DNA of 64,000 nt from Spirochaetota bacterium (GTDB taxonomy: Bacteria; Spirochaetota; Spirochaetia; Treponematales; Treponemataceae), in contig JAEWSQ010000007.1 in NCBI GenBank assembly GCA_023398165.1, positions 419,398 to 483,397 on the forward strand, given 5' to 3'. Positions within the stretch are counted from its first letter, which is position 1. Each line of letters opens with the position of its first letter. Shown here one piece after another: positions 8,601 through 17,745 of this stretch. The notes under the pieces are model-generated. The model worked only from the letters and a program-made list of their open reading frames with translations, was not told the origin of the DNA and did not search any database. The position numbers and the translations under genes are program-made.

Positions 8601-9737
8601 ATGATTTTAAAACAGACAGCACAAGAAAATGCATTGGCTATGGCGCGTTCAGTAATGGAAAGATATAAGCCTTCCCAAATGCTGTGGCATTATGAACACG
8701 GCCTTGTTCTTCAGAGTATCTATGCTGCTGGAAAGGAATTCGGCGAACCCGGTTTTGCATCCTGGGTAAAAGACATGTATGATACAAAAATACAGGAAGA
8801 CGGCGTAATACTAACGTATAAGAAAGACGAGTTTAATCTTGATCAAATAAACCCCGGCAAGCATTTGTTTGATTTATACAAGGATACCGCGGATGAAAAG
8901 TACCGTAAAGCGCTCGAAGTTTTGAGGGAACAGCTTAGAAACCATCCGAGAACAAAGAGCGGCGGTTTCTGGCACAAAAAAATTTATCCGTTTCAGATGT
9001 GGCTGGATGGAATATATATGGGCTGTCCTTTTTATGCCCGGTATGCTTCTCTTTTCGGCGATGATGATGATTTTGATGATGCAGTGCGTCAGATAGTTCT
9101 ATGCGAATCACATACGAAAGATGCCGGGTCAGGTTTATTGTACCACGCGTGGGATGAAACCCATAAGCAGCTTTGGGCAAATCCTGCGACAGGCTGTTCA
9201 CCTCATTTTTGGGGCCGTGCGATGGGATGGTTCTGCATGGCAGTTCTCGATGTTCTTGACTGGATTCCCGATGAGGAAAAATATGCTGAACAGCGAAATT
9301 CACTAATAACAATTGTAAATTCACTTGCACCGCCTGTTATGTCTGTGCAGGATATAAAAAGCGGGTTATGGCATCAGGTTCTTAATATGCCTAACCGTGC
9401 TTATAATTATTTGGAAACCTCGGCCTCCGCAATGTTTGTGTACTTTTTATTCAAGGCAGTCCGCATGGGATATGTACAATCCGATACTGAACCTGGTAAA
9501 AAAATGCTTGCTTCCGCTTGCGAAGGGTATAGAGGCTTACTGACAAGAGTAACCGGGGATGACAAAGGTTTTCTTCATTTGAGCGGTATATGCAGTGTTG
9601 CAGGTCTGGGAGGAAATCCCTACCGCGACGGCTCTTATGAATATTATATAAAAGAAGCAGTTGTATCGGATGATTTCAAGGGAGTAGGACCGTTTATTCT
9701 GGCCTCTTTGGAAGCACACCGCTCCGGACTGCTGTAG
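8601..9737 (+). CDS. Glycoside hydrolase family 105 unsaturated uronyl/rhamnogalacturonyl hydrolase
   Basis: This 378-residue protein matches GH105 (YteR/YesR) enzymes, which remove the unsaturated uronic acid left at the non-reducing end by pectate or rhamnogalacturonan lyases. Family features visible: GGFWHKKIYPFQMWLDGIYM with the putative catalytic Asp136, the SGLLYHAWDE strand, and GRAMGWFCMAVLDVLDW, all parts of the alpha6/alpha6 barrel. There is no signal peptide, so it acts in the cytoplasm on imported oligomers. The start is supported by GGAG nine bases upstream. It lies just downstream of a terminator and 14 bases before the MATE-pectinesterase fusion, with which it should be co-transcribed. 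Confidence 0.9.
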   Translation: MILKQTAQENALAMARSVMERYKPSQMLWHYEHGLVLQSIYAAGKEFGEPGFASWVKDMYDTKIQEDGVILTYKKDEFNLDQINPGKHLFDLYKDTADEKYRKALEVLREQLRNHPRTKSGGFWHKKIYPFQMWLDGIYMGCPFYARYASLFGDDDDFDDAVRQIVLCESHTKDAGSGLLYHAWDETHKQLWANPATGCSPHFWGRAMGWFCMAVLDVLDWIPDEEKYAEQRNSLITIVNSLAPPVMSVQDIKSGLWHQVLNMPNRAYNYLETSASAMFVYFLFKAVRMGYVQSDTEPGKKMLASACEGYRGLLTRVTGDDKGFLHLSGICSVAGLGGNPYRDGSYEYYIKEAVVSDDFKGVGPFILASLEAHRSGLL

Positions 9738-9751
9738 GATACGGAATATCA

Positions 9752-12190
9752 GTGGAACAACCAATTAAACTATCCCGCTCCGATTCATTGCGCCGGGAAT
9801 TTATACTTTCAGGATCGATGACGCGTGTGATTCCGTTTATCTGTACACCGCTTGCGCTCTATCAGGGATTTAATCAGCTTTTTCGTGTAGTAGACACATT
9901 AATGGCTTCACATATCAGTTCGAGAAGCGTGAGTGCGGTAGCCTATTTATCGCAGATAACCCAGATTCTTCTGGCTGTCGGCGGCGGGCTTGCAGTCGGA
10001 GCCTCGATTCTTATAAGCAGATTTTACGGGGCAGGCGACTATAAAAAGGTCAAAGATCTTATAAACACCGTTTTTGCGCTGTGCGGAGTATTAAGCGCGA
10101 TAGTGCTTATCATAATTCCTTTCGTTCGTCCCTTTCTTAGTTTTTTCGGCACGCCTCTCCCTCTCATCGATGAAGGGACAGGATACTTCATTATCAGTCT
10201 CATAGATATTATCGTTATCTTCTATAATAACATTTATATATCAATTGAAAGGGCGATGGGAAACTCTAAACGCATACTCAATCTTAACAGCATATGCATT
10301 ATAGTAAAATTCGCACTTACATTCTTTTTTGTCTACGTCCTCCATTCCGGAATTTCAATGATAGCATCAGCAGGAATAATTGCAAATCTTTTTATTCTTA
10401 TTCCCGGTTTTTACTATATGAGAAAAAACCGCTGTCTTATTTCACTTCGTGTTTACCCCGATTCTCTTTCATCACGCCGTGTAAAACCCCTCATAGGATT
10501 AAGCTACCCTGTCATGACGGAAAAAGCCGCCTTTGCCGCAGGAAAAATTGCGGTCAACAGTATGAGTACTAACTACGGTTCATTGACTGTCGGCGCTTTG
10601 GGAATTACCAATAACATCAGCGGCTTTGTGACCAGTGTTCAAAACGGATTTCAAGAGGGCTGCTCAAGCGTAATAAGTCAGAATCTTGGTGCAAAGAATA
10701 CCACACGCGCACTTGAGGCTTTCAGGGTAACGCTTCTGTGGAATCTTTTTATCGGTACTGCGGGGTATATTCTCACAATGGTTTTCCTTCCTCAGCTTGC
10801 AAATCTTTTTTCTCCGTCTGATAATGACTTTGCTACGATGATAGAACGCATATACCGCTATGAGGCGGCAGGAATTATTCCGCTTTCTATAAATGCTTCT
10901 GCTGTAGCGCTCCTGTACGGCTTCGGATACACCAAGCTTACCTTGATAATTAATTTCTGCAGAGTTTTAGTCTTCCGTGTTCCCCTCCTGTGGATACTGC
11001 AGAAGTATACTAATCTTGGTCTTCAAAGCGTTGGAATAGTAATGATGGCCAGTAATATTCTGGTAAGCGTTTTAAGCGGATCAATAGCGCTCGTATTGTA
11101 CACAAAAATTCATAGAAAGCAGAAAGCTGACCGTTCGTATGTGCATTGTACTGTCGGATACAGAAGCAAAGATGACTTTACCGATTTACAAAAAGCGTTC
11201 GATTATATTCAGACTCTTGAAGCCTGCACAGAGGCCTATATAAGCCTTGGAAAAGGGAAGTATAAAGGGCAGTTTTACTTTGACGGATACAGAGGTCATC
11301 GATCTTTACCTGATATTAAGCTTAGTCTGCGCGGCAGAGGAATGAAAAAAAGCATTATTTCAGGAAACCTCTATGCAAATATGATGATGGAAAACGGTGA
11401 AAAGAGGGGAACTTTCCGCTCGTATACGGTATTTTTAAGCGGTCCGTCAGTTCATCTTGAAAATCTCGCGATAGAAAACACTTCGGGGCTTCCTGAAAAT
11501 GAGGGGCGTAATGCAGGCCAGGCGATTGCTTTATATGCGGATGCCTCATCCGTTATATGCAGGAAGGTCGCGTTGTATGGTCATCAGGATACATTATTTA
11601 CTTCTCCTCTGCCTGAGAGAGAGAGAATCTCTGGAGGGTTTACGGGGCCGGGTAAAGACAGGGAAAGAAAACCCTCCATTCAGATATATGACCGTTGTGT
11701 TATTGCAGGTACTATAGATTTCATTTTCGGCGGAGCCCTCAGCCTTTTTAAAAACACAAAAATTATTGTCCGCCCGCTGTATCCGAAAGAAGGGGAGAGT
11801 GATACCGGCGGCGCCTGTTACATTGCAGCTCCATCCAGTGATGAAAGTTCCAAGGATGAAAGCCTTTTTACAGAAGCAAAGAGCGGATATGTTTTTCACC
11901 GGTGTGCAATACACTGTGAAAAGAATCAGAGCGGGGTAAAAATATATTTGGCCCGTCCCTGGAGACCCTATGCCCGCTGCGTGTATGCAGTATGCACATT
12001 CAATCATGCAGTAGCATCTGAAAAATGGGATAACTGGAATGATCCCGGTAATGAAAAGACTGCTTTTTTTGCTGAATTTAAAAATAAAGGAGAATCAGAT
12101 GATAAAACCGGGGGTAAAAAAAGTTTTGGTTTAAAACTCAACAGGCATCAGCTGCGTGCAGTTCTTTCGCAATTTAAAGCATTTACCTGA
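9752..12190 (+). CDS. MATE-family transporter fused to a C-terminal pectin methylesterase domain
   Basis: One continuous 812-codon frame joins two families. Residues 1 to about 450 form a MATE (MatE) polytopic transporter of about 12 helices (e.g. VVDTLMASHISSRSVSAVAYL; GGGLAVGASILISRFYGAGD). Residues about 460-790 are a carbohydrate esterase family 8 pectin methylesterase. Its conserved motifs are present: QAIAL (Gln590), HQDTLF (Gln612, Asp613), DFIFGGA (Asp656) and ARPW (Arg735, Trp737). The last motif is usually LGRPW and here has Ala in place of Gly. MATE proteins normally have a cytoplasmic C-terminus, so the esterase is predicted inside the cell, where it could demethylate imported oligogalacturonides. 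The transporter substrate is unknown. Start is GTG with a weak ribosome binding site. Confidence 0.9.
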   Translation: MEQPIKLSRSDSLRREFILSGSMTRVIPFICTPLALYQGFNQLFRVVDTLMASHISSRSVSAVAYLSQITQILLAVGGGLAVGASILISRFYGAGDYKKVKDLINTVFALCGVLSAIVLIIIPFVRPFLSFFGTPLPLIDEGTGYFIISLIDIIVIFYNNIYISIERAMGNSKRILNLNSICIIVKFALTFFFVYVLHSGISMIASAGIIANLFILIPGFYYMRKNRCLISLRVYPDSLSSRRVKPLIGLSYPVMTEKAAFAAGKIAVNSMSTNYGSLTVGALGITNNISGFVTSVQNGFQEGCSSVISQNLGAKNTTRALEAFRVTLLWNLFIGTAGYILTMVFLPQLANLFSPSDNDFATMIERIYRYEAAGIIPLSINASAVALLYGFGYTKLTLIINFCRVLVFRVPLLWILQKYTNLGLQSVGIVMMASNILVSVLSGSIALVLYTKIHRKQKADRSYVHCTVGYRSKDDFTDLQKAFDYIQTLEACTEAYISLGKGKYKGQFYFDGYRGHRSLPDIKLSLRGRGMKKSIISGNLYANMMMENGEKRGTFRSYTVFLSGPSVHLENLAIENTSGLPENEGRNAGQAIALYADASSVICRKVALYGHQDTLFTSPLPERERISGGFTGPGKDRERKPSIQIYDRCVIAGTIDFIFGGALSLFKNTKIIVRPLYPKEGESDTGGACYIAAPSSDESSKDESLFTEAKSGYVFHRCAIHCEKNQSGVKIYLARPWRPYARCVYAVCTFNHAVASEKWDNWNDPGNEKTAFFAEFKNKGESDDKTGGKKSFGLKLNRHQLRAVLSQFKAFT

Positions 12191-12205
12191 AATATGTATC
12201 ATCTA

Positions 12206-12235
12206 TTGACATAAATCTCAGTTTCGACGTACAAT
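12206..12235 (+). promoter_or_regulatory. Sigma-70-type promoter of gapA
   Basis: TTGACA (12206-12211) and TACAAT (12230-12235) are separated by 18 bases and lie 35 bases before the gapA start. It makes gapA independent of the pectin locus. Confidence 0.7.
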
Positions 12236-12270
12236 TCATTATAATTTTATTGATATAGGAGATCCATACG

Positions 12271-13269
12271 ATGATTAAAGTTGGTATCAACGGATTTGGA
12301 CGCATAGGACGCATGGTGTTCCGTGCTGCTGTGGAAAACTTTGGTAAGGATATTCAGATTGTAGGTATTAACGACCTTCTCGACCCCGACTACCTTGCAT
12401 ACATGCTGAAATATGATTCAGTACATGGCCAGTTCAAAGGCGATGTAAAAATTGACGGAAACTTCATGATTGTAAACGGAAACAAAATCCGCTTAACAGC
12501 TGAAAAAGATCCTCTTAACCTCAAATGGGGTGAAGTTGGAGCAGAAGTTGTTGTTGAATCAACAGGTTTCTTCCTCGATGACGAATCTGCACGCAAGCAC
12601 ATCACTGCCGGTGCAAAAAAAGTAATCATGTCAGCTCCTTCAAAGGACTCAACCCCGATGTTCGTATACGGTGTAAACAACAAAGACTATAAGGGACAGG
12701 ACATCATTTCTAACGCTTCCTGCACCACAAACTGTTTAGCTCCCATTGCAAAAGTTCTTAACGATGCATTCGGAATCAAACGCGGTCTTATGACAACTGT
12801 ACACGCTGCAACAGCTACACAGAAAACAGTAGACGGTCCTTCTATGAAAGACTGGAGAGGCGGACGCGGAATCCTTGAAAACATTATTCCCTCATCAACA
12901 GGCGCTGCAAAGGCTGTAGGAAAAGTTCTTCCTGTTCTTAACGGTAAACTTACCGGTATGGCTTTCCGTGTTCCCACATCTGATGTTTCTGTTGTAGACC
13001 TCACTGTAGAACTCGATAAAGCTGCAAGCTATGACGACATCTGCAAAGCAATGAAAAAAGCTTCAGAAGGCGAACTCAAAGGCGTTCTCGGCTACACTGA
13101 AGATGCTGTTGTATCAACAGATTTCCGCGGTGAAGCACGCACATCAATTTTTGATGCAAAAGCCGGTATCGCTCTCGATCCCACATTCGTTAAAGTTGTA
13201 TCATGGTACGACAATGAATGGGGTTATTCAAACAAAGTTTGCGAGATGGTACGCGTAGTAGCTAAATAA
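12271..13269 (+). CDS. gapA: Type I glyceraldehyde-3-phosphate dehydrogenase
   Basis: This 332-residue cytoplasmic glycolytic enzyme oxidises glyceraldehyde-3-phosphate to 1,3-bisphosphoglycerate with NAD. It has the N-terminal Rossmann motif INGFGRIGRMVFRAA, the active-site signature ASCTTNCLAP with catalytic Cys151, and the C-terminal WYDNEWGYSNKV. Its codon use looks strongly biased (many C- and A-ending favoured codons), as expected of a highly expressed gene. It has its own promoter at 12206-12235 and is followed by a hairpin element at 13274-13320 that may terminate it. Length and all landmarks are normal. Confidence 0.97.
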   Translation: MIKVGINGFGRIGRMVFRAAVENFGKDIQIVGINDLLDPDYLAYMLKYDSVHGQFKGDVKIDGNFMIVNGNKIRLTAEKDPLNLKWGEVGAEVVVESTGFFLDDESARKHITAGAKKVIMSAPSKDSTPMFVYGVNNKDYKGQDIISNASCTTNCLAPIAKVLNDAFGIKRGLMTTVHAATATQKTVDGPSMKDWRGGRGILENIIPSSTGAAKAVGKVLPVLNGKLTGMAFRVPTSDVSVVDLTVELDKAASYDDICKAMKKASEGELKGVLGYTEDAVVSTDFRGEARTSIFDAKAGIALDPTFVKVVSWYDNEWGYSNKVCEMVRVVAK

Positions 13270-13273
13270 TATT

Positions 13274-13320
13274 TAGGGGAGGAAAACCATCTTTTGCGAT
13301 GCGAAGTTTTTCCTCCCCTA
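13274..13320. repeat. 47-bp hairpin element, copy A (possible gapA terminator)
   Basis: TAGGGGAGGAAAAC and GTTTTTCCTCCCCTA form a long stem with a loop containing CTTTTGCGATGC. An almost identical copy in inverted orientation lies at 20585-20631; the reverse complement of that copy differs at only a few loop positions. The T-rich descending arm could act as a terminator in either direction. The two copies bracket the accessory island. Confidence 0.75.
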
Positions 13321-13605
13321 TAACCCCTCTTTTCCTTGCAGCGCTTTAAATCAATCTACATTCAGAACTTATCCTAAAAGCCTAATTGTGCGGGACGCGC
13401 CGTTGGCTCTTTTTTTTCTTACCAGCATATTTCGTAAAGTCAGCAGGGATGCTGACTTTACTTATCGAGTTTTGCTAAGCAAAACTCGTCAGTCGACAAA
13501 AGCAGCTCCGGTGGCATCCATGCCAATTATCAAGCCTTTTATGGAGCTTTGCAGCGTACTCACCTATAACCCCTCAGCGTATGGGGCGCTTTAAATCAAT
13601 CTACA
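13319..13605. repeat. Direct-repeat-bounded unit in the gapA-res intergenic region
   Basis: A composite repeat of about 42 bp occurs at 13319-13360 and 13565-13605. Each copy has TATAACCCCTC, a 10-11 base spacer that differs, and the exact 20-mer GCGCTTTAAATCAATCTACA. The starts are 246 bases apart. Between them lie two perfect hairpins and no credible gene: a 68-codon open frame has no ribosome binding site and no recognisable product. The rest of 13606-13772 is AT-rich with no clear feature. The unit could be a cassette, a mobile-element footprint or an att-like site. Confidence 0.6.
13434..13488. other. Two adjacent perfect hairpins
   Basis: GTAAAGTCAGC (13434-13444) pairs with GCTGACTTTAC (13451-13461). 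Four bases later CGAGTTTTGC (13466-13475) pairs with GCAAAACTCG (13479-13488). They sit within the direct-repeat unit. Neither is followed by a T tract on the plus strand. ACGAGTTTTG also occurs in the 8454-8487 hairpin region, which hints at a dispersed structural motif. Confidence 0.6.
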
Positions 13606-13772
13606 CTTACAATATTTTATATCAATACATTTCAATTAACATATATAGTACCAATTGAAGGGAAAACTGTTTGAAAAAGAGTCATTTAAGTTGTATACTT
13701 TTTTGATGTAGTGAATTAAGCAGGTACTTGTGGTTTTCACTTGCAATGAAACATATTCCGGATGGGATTTAT

Positions 13773-16688
13773 ATGGCTAAAACAGAGAATAAGCAATTTC
13801 AATACGAAATACAAGACTATCAGGAAGATTGTGTAAGTAATATTGTTAGTCTTTTTGAAAACCTGCGTCACAAAATAAACTTCATTGAAGTAATGACGGA
13901 ACACCACAATAAACACAACTACAATTTCCCTATCCAGAATACCAAAAATATAGACATAATGATGGAAACAGGAACTGGAAAAACCTTTACCTTTATTAAA
14001 ACAATTTTTGAACTCAATACTCATTTTAGTTATAAAAAGTTCATCATCTTAATTCCTTCTGTACCTATTCGTGAAGGAACTAAAACCAACTTGGAAGACA
14101 CTAAAGATTATTTCAAGAGCTACTACGCAAATCAAAGGGAAAAAGAAATAGAAGTTTTTGTCTATGAAAGCGGAAACATTTCATCAGTAAAGCAGTTTAT
14201 AGGAACTTCGCATTTGTCTGTATTAGTTATGACACCGAGCTCGTTTAACAGCAAAGACAATATCTTAAATCGTCCGTTAGATCGGGAAATGAACCAGCCG
14301 GAATTATTTATAAATAATCAAGAACCTCCGAAATCTTATTTAGAATGTTTGAAGCGCTTAAACCCGATTGTAATAATGGATGAACCTCACCGTTTTGAAG
14401 GCAATGCCTTTAAGACTTATTTCGAGGGTTTTGATAATTATTATTTGCGTTTTGGAGCTACGTTTCCCAAGAAAAAAGACAGCTTGCCCTTATCAAATGC
14501 AGCTTATGTATTGGACAGCATTACTTCATTCAGACAAAATTTGGTTAAGAAAATTGTTGTGTATACTCAAGACATAGTTGAGAACACAGACTCTCTTATT
14601 GGAATAGAAAAATCAGGTTCAGCTTATATAGCACATGTAAATACATGTACAAACGGAATTATAGTGAGGCGGGAACTAGGTGTTGGTTCAGTTTTTAACG
14701 GTAAAAGTATAAAAAAAATACTCAAAGACTCAGTAGTATTATCCGACGATACCATTGAGAAAGTTGATTATTCTTTGTCTGATGAATCACTGAGGGCAAT
14801 GATAAAAGAAACAATCAAAATACATTTACTGAAAGAAAAGGCTCTTTTTGAGCAGGGTGTTAAAGCTCTAACGCTGTTTTTTATTGAAAGCGACACCAGC
14901 TTATTTCGCGGAAGTAATCCAAAAATCAAGAAATTCTTTGAAGAAGAATATGCTAAACAATACAGTGATCTTGTAAAAAAACTTGACCCCCAAAGTGATT
15001 ATTATAAATATTTGCAAAAAGATTATGATAGCAATAATGTTTTGCAAGTTCACGAAGGATATTTTTCAAGCGACAAAGGAAATGCTGACGAAAAAGTAAA
15101 AGAAGGGGTTGATGAAATCTTAAAGGCCAAAAAGAAGCTGCTTTCATTTGAGAGTTCTACCCGCTTTATTTTTTCCATTTGGGCATTGCAGGAAGGGTGG
15201 GACAACCCGAATGTTTTTACCATCTGCAAACTTTCCAATCAAGGGAGCGAAATATCTAAACTGCAGCAAATTGGGCGGGGTTTACGAATTTGCGTTAATC
15301 AGGATTTACAGCGATATACACTAAAAAACTTGAAGGACAATCAGGAAGATTTTTGGAGAATTAACAATCTTGATGTTGTCGTTTCAAGCAAAGAGCACGG
15401 TTTTGTAGAAGCAATACAAAATGAAATTTTAAGCAATTCATTCCTCATTTGCGAAACTTTTACAGAGCAGGAACTAAAAAGACTGCTTAAAGAAAAATCA
15501 GGATTTGATGATGCAACTGTCCGTAGTATGTTTAAAACACTTGATAATAACGAGATAATTGTCTATAAAGCAACAGTTGACGGAATAGACGTTTATCAGA
15601 AATCACCTGACTTTTCTGCGATTCTGAAAGAGCAAAATTTACCTGAGGAACAGGTAATCGCAATTGAAAGTCTCTTTGCAGCGGATACAAACACCTATGT
15701 TCAAAAAGCGGAAAATAAAAAAGAGAAAAAGAAGGTGTTTATAAAAGCGTCGCACCTTCAGGAGTTTCAAAGCCTGTGGAATACTATCAATAAAAACGCA
15801 TTTTATGTATTAAAAAACCTAAACCATGATGAAGAACACCAACTAATACAAAACATAAAACAGGAAATTGAAAAAGTAAATATTGAAGAGCTATTGCTGC
15901 AGACAATACGTGCAGAGCTTAATGTTAAGAAAATCGGAGAACAAGGTGCTATAACTGAAAAACTTACCAATGCTGTTTCATACAAAAGCAAGGTGGATTA
16001 TTTAGAATTGGTCCGTACTTTATCGAATAACACTAAAACCCCCATTTCATTTGTTGTTAAAATATTCAATGCATTAAGTGATGACTTTAAGAACAAAATG
16101 CTCTGTAATAACCCGGAACAAGCCCAAAGAGAAATTTCCGAAATAATAAATAAAAACCTGATTGCAATGCTTAAAGCAAATATCAAATACGATGGCATTA
16201 ACGGAACAGGTTTGCCGAATGTATTTAAAACGGCAGAAGGAAAACCATACTTAGACACGGGAAGCGTTGGAAAATTTCAAAAAGATATTACAGGCGAATT
16301 TTCTTTAAAGACAAAATGGGTATTTGAAGAAGTAATAGAATACGATAGTGATTTTGAATTGGATATAGTTGAACAAGACCAAGATATTGACAGCATAGAA
16401 ATATTTGGCAAACTGCCGCGCTTGAAAATTAAGACACCCTTGGGCGATTATAACCCGGACTTTTGTTATGCCATTAAAAGCGCAGAAGGTAACAAAATAT
16501 TTCTTGTAGTGGAAGCCAAAGGTTATAAATCATCAACTGCAATACCTGTGAACGAAAAAGAGAAAATCGAGTTTGCTAAAAAGTATTTTGAGGCATTGGC
16601 TGAATACCATAAACATGAAAACTTTAAACTATCGTTTAAAGAGAGGATCAATAAGACCCAGTTAGCTGCGCTTATTATGGAGAAATAA
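13773..16688 (+). CDS. res: Type III restriction enzyme, Res subunit (helicase-nuclease)
   Basis: From ATG 13773 the protein has 971 residues, normal for type III Res. It cleaves unmodified DNA after ATP-driven communication between recognition sites, in complex with Mod. The N-terminal superfamily 2 helicase carries Walker A METGTGKTF, the DExx motif MDEPHRFEG and motif VI QQIGRGLRI. The C-terminal nuclease has the PD-ExK pattern NPDFCYA followed by VVEAKG. I preferred ATG 13773, preceded by GGATGGGA, over an upstream in-frame TTG at 13728 and ATG at 13746. The gene is AT-rich against its surroundings, which suggests transfer. rhuM follows four bases later. Confidence 0.92.
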   Translation: MAKTENKQFQYEIQDYQEDCVSNIVSLFENLRHKINFIEVMTEHHNKHNYNFPIQNTKNIDIMMETGTGKTFTFIKTIFELNTHFSYKKFIILIPSVPIREGTKTNLEDTKDYFKSYYANQREKEIEVFVYESGNISSVKQFIGTSHLSVLVMTPSSFNSKDNILNRPLDREMNQPELFINNQEPPKSYLECLKRLNPIVIMDEPHRFEGNAFKTYFEGFDNYYLRFGATFPKKKDSLPLSNAAYVLDSITSFRQNLVKKIVVYTQDIVENTDSLIGIEKSGSAYIAHVNTCTNGIIVRRELGVGSVFNGKSIKKILKDSVVLSDDTIEKVDYSLSDESLRAMIKETIKIHLLKEKALFEQGVKALTLFFIESDTSLFRGSNPKIKKFFEEEYAKQYSDLVKKLDPQSDYYKYLQKDYDSNNVLQVHEGYFSSDKGNADEKVKEGVDEILKAKKKLLSFESSTRFIFSIWALQEGWDNPNVFTICKLSNQGSEISKLQQIGRGLRICVNQDLQRYTLKNLKDNQEDFWRINNLDVVVSSKEHGFVEAIQNEILSNSFLICETFTEQELKRLLKEKSGFDDATVRSMFKTLDNNEIIVYKATVDGIDVYQKSPDFSAILKEQNLPEEQVIAIESLFAADTNTYVQKAENKKEKKKVFIKASHLQEFQSLWNTINKNAFYVLKNLNHDEEHQLIQNIKQEIEKVNIEELLLQTIRAELNVKKIGEQGAITEKLTNAVSYKSKVDYLELVRTLSNNTKTPISFVVKIFNALSDDFKNKMLCNNPEQAQREISEIINKNLIAMLKANIKYDGINGTGLPNVFKTAEGKPYLDTGSVGKFQKDITGEFSLKTKWVFEEVIEYDSDFELDIVEQDQDIDSIEIFGKLPRLKIKTPLGDYNPDFCYAIKSAEGNKIFLVVEAKGYKSSTAIPVNEKEKIEFAKKYFEALAEYHKHENFKLSFKERINKTQLAALIMEK

Positions 16689-16692
16689 GACA

Positions 16693-17745
16693 ATGAAAAA
16701 TAATAAAAATAGTAACATTATCCGTTCTTCATCAGCTGAATACTTAACTTTTATTGCTGCAACAGGAGAATCAGGGGTTGATGTACTATATGCAGATGAA
16801 AATATCTGGTTGACTCAAAAAATGTTAGGGCTGCTTTACAATGTTGAAACAAATACTGTAAATTACCATTTAAAAAAGATATTTCAAGACAGCGAACTGC
16901 AAGAAGATTCAGTTATTCGAAATTTTCGAATAACTGCAGCAGACGGTAAGAGCTATACAACAAAACATTACAGCCTTTCGGCTGTTATTGCCGTGGGCTA
17001 CAAGGTTAATTCCGAGAGGGCTGTGCAGTTTAGGAAATGGGCAACACAGATAGTGCAGGAGTTCACCATCAAAGGCTTCGCGATGGACGATGAACGCCTA
17101 AAAAATGACGGCACCATACTCGGTAAAAAATATTTTGAAGAACAACTGCAAAGAATTAGGGAAATCCGGTTGAGCGAACGAAAATTTTACCAAAAAATTA
17201 CCGATATTTATGCAACTTCTATTGATTATGATGTAACAGCACAGGCAACAAAGCGGTTTTTTGCAGCGGTACAAAATAAACTACATTGGGCAATACATGG
17301 TCAAACCGCAGCCGAAGTAATAATTGACAGAGCCGATCATACAAAAGAGAATATGGGGCTAACTACATGGAAAGATGCACCAAATGGAAAAATTCAAAAA
17401 TTTGATGTAAGTGTAGCTAAAAATTATCTGACTGAAAATGAAATGCAGCAGTTACAGAGACTGGTTTCTGCCTATCTCGATATTGCAGAAGATATGGCAT
17501 TGAGACAAATACCTATGACTATGGAGGATTGGGAAATCCGTTTAAACAAATTCATTACAGCAGCTGACAGAGAAATATTACAGGATGCCGGCAAAGTAAC
17601 AGCCGAAATTGCTAAAGCACATGCCGAAAGTGAATTTGAAAAATACAGGATAATACAAGATAGAATATATGAAAGTGATTTTGATAAACTAGTTAATAAA
17701 CAGGCAGAATTAGAAAACTCCTCACAAGGCGGTATTACAGAATGA
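16693..17745 (+). CDS. RhuM-family protein between res and mod
   Basis: This 350-residue protein resembles the RhuM family, named from a Salmonella pathogenicity-island gene; the biochemical role is not established. The N-terminal part (about 45-130) reads as a DNA-binding-like domain (IWLTQKMLGLLYNVETNTV; YSLSAVIAVGYKVNSERAV; FRKWATQIVQEFTIKGFAMD), a pattern shared with phage and toxin-related proteins. The C-terminal half is helical and charged. It starts four bases after res and its stop overlaps the mod start by four bases, so it belongs to the restriction operon. RhuM genes are often carried with restriction systems; a regulatory or accessory defence role is inference. Confidence 0.8.
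   Translation: MKNNKNSNIIRSSSAEYLTFIAATGESGVDVLYADENIWLTQKMLGLLYNVETNTVNYHLKKIFQDSELQEDSVIRNFRITAADGKSYTTKHYSLSAVIAVGYKVNSERAVQFRKWATQIVQEFTIKGFAMDDERLKNDGTILGKKYFEEQLQRIREIRLSERKFYQKITDIYATSIDYDVTAQATKRFFAAVQNKLHWAIHGQTAAEVIIDRADHTKENMGLTTWKDAPNGKIQKFDVSVAKNYLTENEMQQLQRLVSAYLDIAEDMALRQIPMTMEDWEIRLNKFITAADREILQDAGKVTAEIAKAHAESEFEKYRIIQDRIYESDFDKLVNKQAELENSSQGGITE

Noticed and set aside
13388..13594. Open frame of 68 codons in the gapA-res gap
   Set aside because: It runs across two perfect hairpins and a direct repeat, has no ribosome binding site and resembles no protein.
13319..13605. Integron attC cassette
   Set aside because: The repeats do not show the usual paired core sites with a conserved AAC, and no integrase is in the window; kept only as an unexplained repeat unit.
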